This document shows positions 45,039-49,735 of a stretch of DNA of 49,735 nt, in pieces. Position 1 is the stretch's first letter, and each line of letters begins with the position of its first letter. Under the pieces are notes generated by a model. That model saw only the letters and a list, made by a program, of their open reading frames with translations, was not told the origin of the DNA and did no database searches. The translations under genes and the position numbers were made by a program. Location of the stretch: NCBI GenBank assembly GCA_910588685.1, contig CAJUPX010000016.1:1-49735 (forward strand), read 5' to 3'. The DNA comes from an uncultured Christensenellaceae bacterium. Its GTDB lineage: Bacteria; Bacillota; Clostridia; Christensenellales; Borkfalkiaceae.

Positions 45039-47141
45039 ATGGCAAGAGAATACGATTTATTGCATACCAGAAATATAGGTATAATGGCGCATATCGACGC
45101 AGGTAAAACTACCACGACCGAGCGTATCCTTTATTATACCGGTATCAACCACAAAATAGGCGAAACGCACGACGGCTCGGCTACTATGGACTGGATGGTA
45201 CAGGAACAGGAGCGCGGAATTACCATAACTTCCGCCGCAACCACCTGCCACTGGACGAGAAGCGGACAGGCTAAGTCCGACGAATGCAGAGTTAATATCA
45301 TCGATACTCCGGGACACGTTGACTTCACCGTAGAAGTTGAGCGTTCGCTCCGCGTTCTCGACGGCGCGGTTGCAACTTTCTGTGCTAAAGGCGGCGTTGA
45401 GCCCCAGTCCGAAACCGTTTGGCGCCAGGCTGACAAATACAAGGTTCCCCGTATCGCATACGTGAATAAAATGGATATAAACGGCGCAAATTTTCCGCGC
45501 GCCGTACAGATGATGAGGGACAGGCTCTCCGCTAATCCCGTACCCATTGAGCTTCCCATCGGCAAGGAAGATACTTTTGAGGGTATAGTTGACCTTGTAG
45601 AGATGAACGCGGAAATTTACGATTCCGAAGACGGCAAGCAGTATCACAAGGCGGAAATTCCCGCAGAAATGTTGGCTGAGGCTGAGGAAGCCCATATGAA
45701 AGTTATGGAAGCGGCTGCGGAAGGCGACGACGAGCTTATGGAGAAGTTCCTTGAAACTATGGAGCTCACCCCCGAAGAAATCCGCAGGGGACTCCGCAAG
45801 GCAACCATAGCTATGAAATGCACCCCCGTTCTTTGCGGCTCTTCGTACAAGAACAAGGGCGTTCAGATGCTTTTGGACGCTGTTATCGATTATCTTCCCT
45901 CTCCTATCGACGTAGCGCACGTAAAGGGCGTTAACCCCGACACTGGCGCGGAGGAAGAGAGAGCGACTTCCGACGAAGCTCCGTTTGCGGGACTTGCGTT
46001 CAAAATCGCAACCGACCCGTTCGTCGGCAGACTTGCATATTTCAGAGCATACTCCGGCGTGTTGGAGGCAGGCTCTTACGTTTATAACTCCACAAAGGGT
46101 AAAAAAGAGCGCGTAGGACGTCTTGTACAGATGCACGCAAACACGCGTACGGAAATTCCCCGCATTTATTCGGGCGATATCTGCGCGATAGTCGGTTTAA
46201 AAGATACGACCACCGGCGATACTCTTTGCGATGAGAAAAAACCTATCGTACTCGAACAGATGACGTTCTCCGACCCCGTTATCCAGCTCTCGATAGAGCC
46301 TAAAACCAAGGCGGGTCAGGAAAAAATGACTATGGCGCTCGTTAAGCTCGCCGAAGAAGACCCCACGTTCAAAACCTACACCGACCAGGAAACAGGTCAG
46401 ACCATTATTGCGGGTATGGGCGAGCTGCACCTCGATATTATAGTAGACAGACTTCTGCGCGAATTCAAGGTTGAGGCAAACGTAGGCGCTCCCCAGGTTG
46501 CTTACAGAGAAACTATCCGCCAGGCGGTTGACTGCGAAGGTATGTACAAGCGTCAGTCCGGCGGTAAAGGTCAGTACGGACACTGCAAGCTTCACCTTAT
46601 TCCCGGCGAGCCCGGTTCCGGCTACACGTTCGAGGATCTCACCGTCGGCGGTTCTATTCCCAAGGAATATATTCCAGCAATCGACAAGGGAATCCGCGGC
46701 GCGGCCAAAAACGGTTTCCTCGCAGGCTACGAAGTTGTTGACTTTAAAATCCAGGTTTACGACGGAAGCTACCACGAAGTCGACTCTTCGGAAATGGCGT
46801 TCCAGATTGCAGGCTCTATGGGCTTTAAAGACGGTATGGCTAAGGCTAAAGCCGTCCTGCTCGAGCCCATTATGAAAGTTGAAGTTATCACTCCCGACGA
46901 CTATTTCGGCGATATTATGGGCAACGTAACCGCACGCCGCGGTACGATTGTATCCACCGACGACAGAGCGGGCGCAAAGGTGGTTGACGCGGAAGTTCCC
47001 CTCTCCGAGATGTTCGGTTATGCAACCGACCTCCGTTCGAGAACGCAGGGACGCGGACAGTTCACTATGCAGTTCGACCATTATGCGGAAGTGCCTAAGT
47101 CGGTAGCTGAGAAGGTAATCGGCGAAAGAGCTAAAAAGTAA
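45039..47141 (+). CDS. fusA: Elongation factor G
   Basis: GTPase that moves tRNA and mRNA through the ribosome, 700 residues, normal length. The G motifs are GIMAHIDAGKTTTTERIL, the switch II DTPGHVDFTVEVERSLRVLDG, NKMDINGANF and GSSYKNKGVQ. Domains II to V follow without gaps (SGDICAIVGLKDTTTGDTL, GMGELHLDIIVDRL, GQYGHCKL). It is the classic translocation factor rather than a fusidic-acid-resistance or recycling paralogue, judged by its place in the str cluster. Its stop codon lies inside the left arm of structured element copy 2. Confidence 0.98.
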   Translation: MAREYDLLHTRNIGIMAHIDAGKTTTTERILYYTGINHKIGETHDGSATMDWMVQEQERGITITSAATTCHWTRSGQAKSDECRVNIIDTPGHVDFTVEVERSLRVLDGAVATFCAKGGVEPQSETVWRQADKYKVPRIAYVNKMDINGANFPRAVQMMRDRLSANPVPIELPIGKEDTFEGIVDLVEMNAEIYDSEDGKQYHKAEIPAEMLAEAEEAHMKVMEAAAEGDDELMEKFLETMELTPEEIRRGLRKATIAMKCTPVLCGSSYKNKGVQMLLDAVIDYLPSPIDVAHVKGVNPDTGAEEERATSDEAPFAGLAFKIATDPFVGRLAYFRAYSGVLEAGSYVYNSTKGKKERVGRLVQMHANTRTEIPRIYSGDICAIVGLKDTTTGDTLCDEKKPIVLEQMTFSDPVIQLSIEPKTKAGQEKMTMALVKLAEEDPTFKTYTDQETGQTIIAGMGELHLDIIVDRLLREFKVEANVGAPQVAYRETIRQAVDCEGMYKRQSGGKGQYGHCKLHLIPGEPGSGYTFEDLTVGGSIPKEYIPAIDKGIRGAAKNGFLAGYEVVDFKIQVYDGSYHEVDSSEMAFQIAGSMGFKDGMAKAKAVLLEPIMKVEVITPDDYFGDIMGNVTARRGTIVSTDDRAGAKVVDAEVPLSEMFGYATDLRSRTQGRGQFTMQFDHYAEVPKSVAEKVIGERAKK

Positions 47142-47259
47142 ACGCATATATCAGTCGCTCTGCGGCGTTGCGAAAATTTTTTCTCGGGTCATTTACGTTC
47201 AAGTAAACTCCCCGTCGAAAAAATTTCCGCGCCTTGCATAGCAACTAATCTTTGCGTTT
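47140..47259. repeat. 120-nt structured intergenic element, copy 2 (after fusA)
   Basis: Outer arms AAACGCA (47140-47146) and TGCGTTT (47253-47259) pair. The middle arms GCGAAAATTTTTTC (about 47170-47183) and GAAAAAATTTCCGC pair with one mismatch. The tip is TTTAC-GTTCAA-GTAAA (47192-47207). The length and tip position match copy 1. Confidence 0.8.
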
Positions 47260-47317
47260 TCCGGTTTTTAACAGGGTTAAGTGAACAAAAATTTTTAAAT
47301 AATAAGCGTAATTTTAA

Positions 47318-47346
47318 TTGTGTTTTAAATATTTTTAATATATAAT
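47318..47346 (+). promoter_or_regulatory. Promoter of tuf
   Basis: TTGTGT (47318-47323), 17 bp, then a perfect TATAAT (47341-47346). The surrounding bases are very AT-rich. It gives tuf its own transcript with a leader of about 105 nt. Confidence 0.72.
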
Positions 47347-47355
47347 ATATGAAAA

Positions 47356-47414
47356 CGCGATATACGCGTAAGCAGCAGGTTAATGATAGATAGCTGCGAC
47401 TTCCTTTAAAGGGA
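47356..47414 (+). promoter_or_regulatory. Folded 5' leader of tuf
   Basis: Three stems in a row: CGCG-ATATA-CGCG (47356-47368), GCAGC (47372-47376) with GCTGC (47393-47397), and CTTCCTTTAAAGGGAG (about 47400-47414). There is no terminator T-run, so the stems more likely affect mRNA stability or translation. Confidence 0.45.
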
Positions 47415-47459
47415 GTAAGTTATCATTTATAATAATTTTCTATAAGGAGAAACAAAAAA

Positions 47460-48671
47460 ATGGCAAAGGCAAAATACGACAACAGTAAGCCGCACGTTAA
47501 CATCGGTACAATCGGCCACGTTGACCACGGCAAGACCACTTTGACCGCAGCTATCACTATGGTTATGGCGTGCAAGGGTCAGGCAGCAAAAATGAAATAC
47601 GACGAGATCGATAAGGCTCCCGAAGAGAAGGCGCGCGGTATAACAATAAACACCGCACACGTAGAATATCAGACCGAAAAGCGTCACTACGCGCACGTTG
47701 ACTGCCCGGGACACGCAGACTACGTTAAGAATATGATTACGGGCGCTGCTCAGATGGACGGCGCAATCCTTGTAGTTGCGGCAACGGACGGTCCTATGCC
47801 CCAGACCAGAGAGCACATTCTGCTTTCCCGTCAGGTAGGCGTTCCCTACATCGTTGTATTCCTTAATAAGTGCGATCAGATGGACGACCCCGAGCTTCTC
47901 GAGCTCGTTGAAATGGAAATTACCGACACCCTTGAAAGCCAGGGCTTCAAAGATTGCCCCATCATCAGAGGTTCGGCGCTCAAAGCTCTTGAAAAGGCTT
48001 CTTCCGGCGCTCCCGATGCAGAGGTTCTCGCATCTCCCGAAGCTCAGCCCATTCTTAAGCTGATGGACACTATCGACAGCTATATCCCTACTCCCGAGAG
48101 AGATACCGCTAAACCTTTCCTTCTTCCCGTGGAAGACGTATTTACTATTTCCGGCCGCGGCACCGTTGCTACCGGTAGAGTAGAGAGAGGTACGGCTCAC
48201 GTAGGCGATCCCGCTGAAATCGTAGGTCTTATCGAAAAACCCGTTTCAACCGTTATTACCGGTCTTGAAATGTTCCACAAGAGCGTTGACGAAGCTATCG
48301 CAGGTTTCAATGTAGGCGCGCTTCTCCGCGGTATCGACAGAAAGGGCATTGAAAAGGGACAGGTTCTCGCTAAACCCGGCACGGTTAAAACCGCAACCAA
48401 GTTCACCGCTCAGGTTTACGTTCTTAAAGCAGACGAAGGCGGCCGTCATACTCCTTTCTTCAACCACTACCGTCCTCAGTTCTTCATCAGAACTACCGAC
48501 GTAACCGGTTCGATTGAGCTTCCCGCAGGCGTAGAAATGGTTATGCCCGGCGACAACGTAGAAATCAGCGTTGAGCTCATCAAGCCCGTAGCGGTAGAAG
48601 AGAAGCTCCGTTTCGCTATCCGTGAGGGCGGCAGAACGGTTGGTTCCGGTACCATTGTAAAAGTACTTTAA
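47460..48671 (+). CDS. tuf: Elongation factor Tu
   Basis: GTPase that delivers aminoacyl-tRNA to the ribosome, 403 residues. The motifs GHVDHGKTTLTAAIT, DCPGHADYVKNMITGAAQMD, NKCDQMDD and RGSALKAL are all intact, followed by domains II and III (FTISGRGTVATGRVERGTA, GGRHTPFFNHYRPQFFIRT). AAGGAG lies about 9 nt before the ATG. It has its own promoter and terminator, so it can be expressed apart from fusA, as suits one of the most abundant proteins in the cell. Confidence 0.98.
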   Translation: MAKAKYDNSKPHVNIGTIGHVDHGKTTLTAAITMVMACKGQAAKMKYDEIDKAPEEKARGITINTAHVEYQTEKRHYAHVDCPGHADYVKNMITGAAQMDGAILVVAATDGPMPQTREHILLSRQVGVPYIVVFLNKCDQMDDPELLELVEMEITDTLESQGFKDCPIIRGSALKALEKASSGAPDAEVLASPEAQPILKLMDTIDSYIPTPERDTAKPFLLPVEDVFTISGRGTVATGRVERGTAHVGDPAEIVGLIEKPVSTVITGLEMFHKSVDEAIAGFNVGALLRGIDRKGIEKGQVLAKPGTVKTATKFTAQVYVLKADEGGRHTPFFNHYRPQFFIRTTDVTGSIELPAGVEMVMPGDNVEISVELIKPVAVEEKLRFAIREGGRTVGSGTIVKVL

Positions 48672-48727
48672 TTTATAATTTGCTTTAAACAGGCAGAAAT
48701 TAGAGTAAAAAACATTAAAATTAGGAC

Positions 48728-48757
48728 AAAAGCGAAAGTTTTTACTTTCGCTTTTTC
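48728..48757 (+). terminator. Terminator after tuf
   Basis: AAAAGCGAAAGT and ACTTTCGCTTTT form a perfect 12-bp stem around TTTT, ending in a T-run. Confidence 0.92.
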
Positions 48758-48849
48758 TGTTTGTCCGTTTTTTACGGTTCCGTAATAATTACAGGTTTTT
48801 CAGTATTTAAAATAAATCGACCGGTTGCTGGTAAATTTATAAAAAACAG

Positions 48850-48878
48850 TTGACTTTTTAGTTTTATATTATTAAACT
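48850..48878 (+). promoter_or_regulatory. Promoter of the SDR gene
   Basis: TTGACT (48850-48855), 17 bp, then TAAACT (48873-48878), 29 bp before the GTG start. Confidence 0.75.
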
Positions 48879-48907
48879 AAATAAAAATCACAGCGGAGGT
48901 AAAAGGT

Positions 48908-49645
48908 GTGTTAAAAGGAAAAACGGCGTTGGTGACAGGCGGAACAAGGGGTATCGGATTTGCTATCGTTGAAAAATTTCTCGCAAACGGTGCAAACGTA
49001 GTTGTTGCCGGTTCAAGACAGGAAACGGTTGATAAGGCATTGGCGCAGCTGACCGAATATAAGGGCAGAGTTTTAGGCGTATGTCCCGATTTGTGCAATC
49101 CCGCGGAGGTAGAAAAGGCTTGCCTTGCCGCAAAAAACAAGTTCGGAAGTCTTGATATTCTCGTCAACAATGCGGGGGTGTCGTCGGCGACTCCTCTGTA
49201 TAAATACACGCTTGAAGAGTTTAATAAGGTTATCAACATAAATATAACCGGAGTTTTTGTCTGCGCGCAGGCAGCGGCGAAAATAATGAAAGAGCAGGGT
49301 GGAGGAGTTATTATTAACACAAGCTCAATGGTAGCAGAATCGGGTCAGCCTGCGGGCTGCGCATATCCCGCGTCTAAATTTGCAGTAAACGGTATGACGA
49401 TTTCGCTTGCGCGCGAGCTGGCAAAGGACAATATCCGCGTTAACGCGGTTGCGCCCGGAGTTACGAGAACGGATATGGTTGCCGCTCTTCCCAAAGAAAC
49501 GGTGGCAAGAATTTCAGCAGGTATTCCTCTCGGCAGAGTAGGCGAACCCGAAGACGTTGCTAACGCGTTTTTATATCTGGCGAGCGATGCGGCGGGCTAT
49601 GTGACCGGAACCGTAATCAACGTGGACGGAGCCGCCCGCGCTTAA
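48908..49645 (+). CDS. Short-chain dehydrogenase/reductase (FabG-like)
   Basis: NAD(P)-dependent oxidoreductase, 245 residues, starting at GTG with GGAGG upstream. The Rossmann motif TGGTRGIG, the structural NNAG, the catalytic Ser in INTSSM, and Tyr and Lys in AYPASK are complete. The C-terminal GYVTGTVINVDGA is typical of the FabG group. Outside a fatty-acid gene cluster FabG-like enzymes have many substrates, so 3-ketoacyl-ACP reductase activity is only one option; a sugar or steroid dehydrogenase is another. It has its own promoter and no partner gene in the window. Confidence 0.9.
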   Translation: MLKGKTALVTGGTRGIGFAIVEKFLANGANVVVAGSRQETVDKALAQLTEYKGRVLGVCPDLCNPAEVEKACLAAKNKFGSLDILVNNAGVSSATPLYKYTLEEFNKVININITGVFVCAQAAAKIMKEQGGGVIINTSSMVAESGQPAGCAYPASKFAVNGMTISLARELAKDNIRVNAVAPGVTRTDMVAALPKETVARISAGIPLGRVGEPEDVANAFLYLASDAAGYVTGTVINVDGAARA

Positions 49646-49735
49646 TAAATAAAAAAAAGTAATTTAAAACGCCCGCGCATAAAGCGCAATTCCCATAGGG
49701 ATTAAAAAACAAAAATTTTATAAGAGTTGCACTTT
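49646..49735. other. Right-edge gap with no gene
   Basis: AT-rich DNA after the SDR stop. The small palindromes GCGC-ATAAA-GCGC and TCCC-ATA-GGGA are present. No promoter or coding start is evident before the edge. Confidence 0.5.

Noticed and set aside
45057..46136. 359-codon minus-strand frame inside fusA
   Set aside because: It is a shadow of the fusA codon pattern. fusA is complete with intact GTPase motifs, and the reverse frame has no start signals.

Overview
The window looks like chromosome of an uncultured, spore-forming, low-to-mid GC member of the Bacillota (class Clostridia, possibly a gut lineage). Support comes from spoIIR, strong AGGAGG ribosome binding sites, lipobox lipoproteins, TTGACA/TATAAT-type promoters with 16-18 bp spacers, and an rpsL-rpsG-fusA-tuf cluster. 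I cannot name the genus from sequence alone.

Region 1 (1-13,030, almost all minus strand) is an accessory defence island. It carries a tyrosine recombinase cut by the window edge, an Mrr-like type IV restriction enzyme, a second tyrosine recombinase, and a type I restriction-modification operon (hsdM-hsdS-hsdR). A silent, promoterless specificity half-gene lies behind the hsdR terminator. The three target-recognition cassettes are bounded by the same short direct repeats, so this is probably a specificity-switching locus. Upstream are a WYL regulator, an HTH/zinc-ribbon protein, a tiny membrane protein and an HNH nuclease. The island abuts a tRNA operon (Val-Gly-Cys-Leu, minus strand, 13,033-13,532) that holds a 34-bp copy of part of tRNA-Leu and a tRNA-Gly enclosed by a 15-bp inverted repeat.

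Region 2 (13,788-40,800, mainly plus strand) begins with spoIIR and then becomes a carbohydrate-utilisation region. A GH31-GH3 pair with an apparently leaderless promoter is followed by a small Cys-rich protein and a divergent LacI regulator. A long operon follows: GH94 phosphorylase, two solute-binding lipoproteins (one fused to a carbohydrate-binding-like region), two permease pairs, an NHL/TPR/Yip1 membrane protein, a DUF5696-like secreted protein, two GH144-type enzymes (one a lipoprotein, one cytosolic), a MsmK-type ATPase and a repeat-containing lipoprotein. The GH144 pair together with GH94 and GH3 suggests use of beta-1,2-glucan (sophoro-oligosaccharides): cleavage at the cell surface, ABC import, then phosphorolysis and hydrolysis inside the cell.

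Region 3 (40,980-41,450) is a compact transcription unit with a consensus promoter, three micro-ORFs of 22, 29 and 30 codons, each with a strong ribosome binding site, and a terminator. I recognise none of the peptides. Region 4 (41,459-43,476) is a divergent MocR/PdxR-like regulator and ECF transporter S component, probably for vitamin B6.

Region 5 (43,496-49,735) is the translation cluster rpsL, rpsG, fusA, tuf, followed by a FabG-like SDR gene. It is rich in RNA structure: a terminator hairpin starts at the first transcribed bases, rpsL and rpsG have folded leaders, and two 120-nt elements follow rpsL and fusA with a shared core but different, self-complementary arms.
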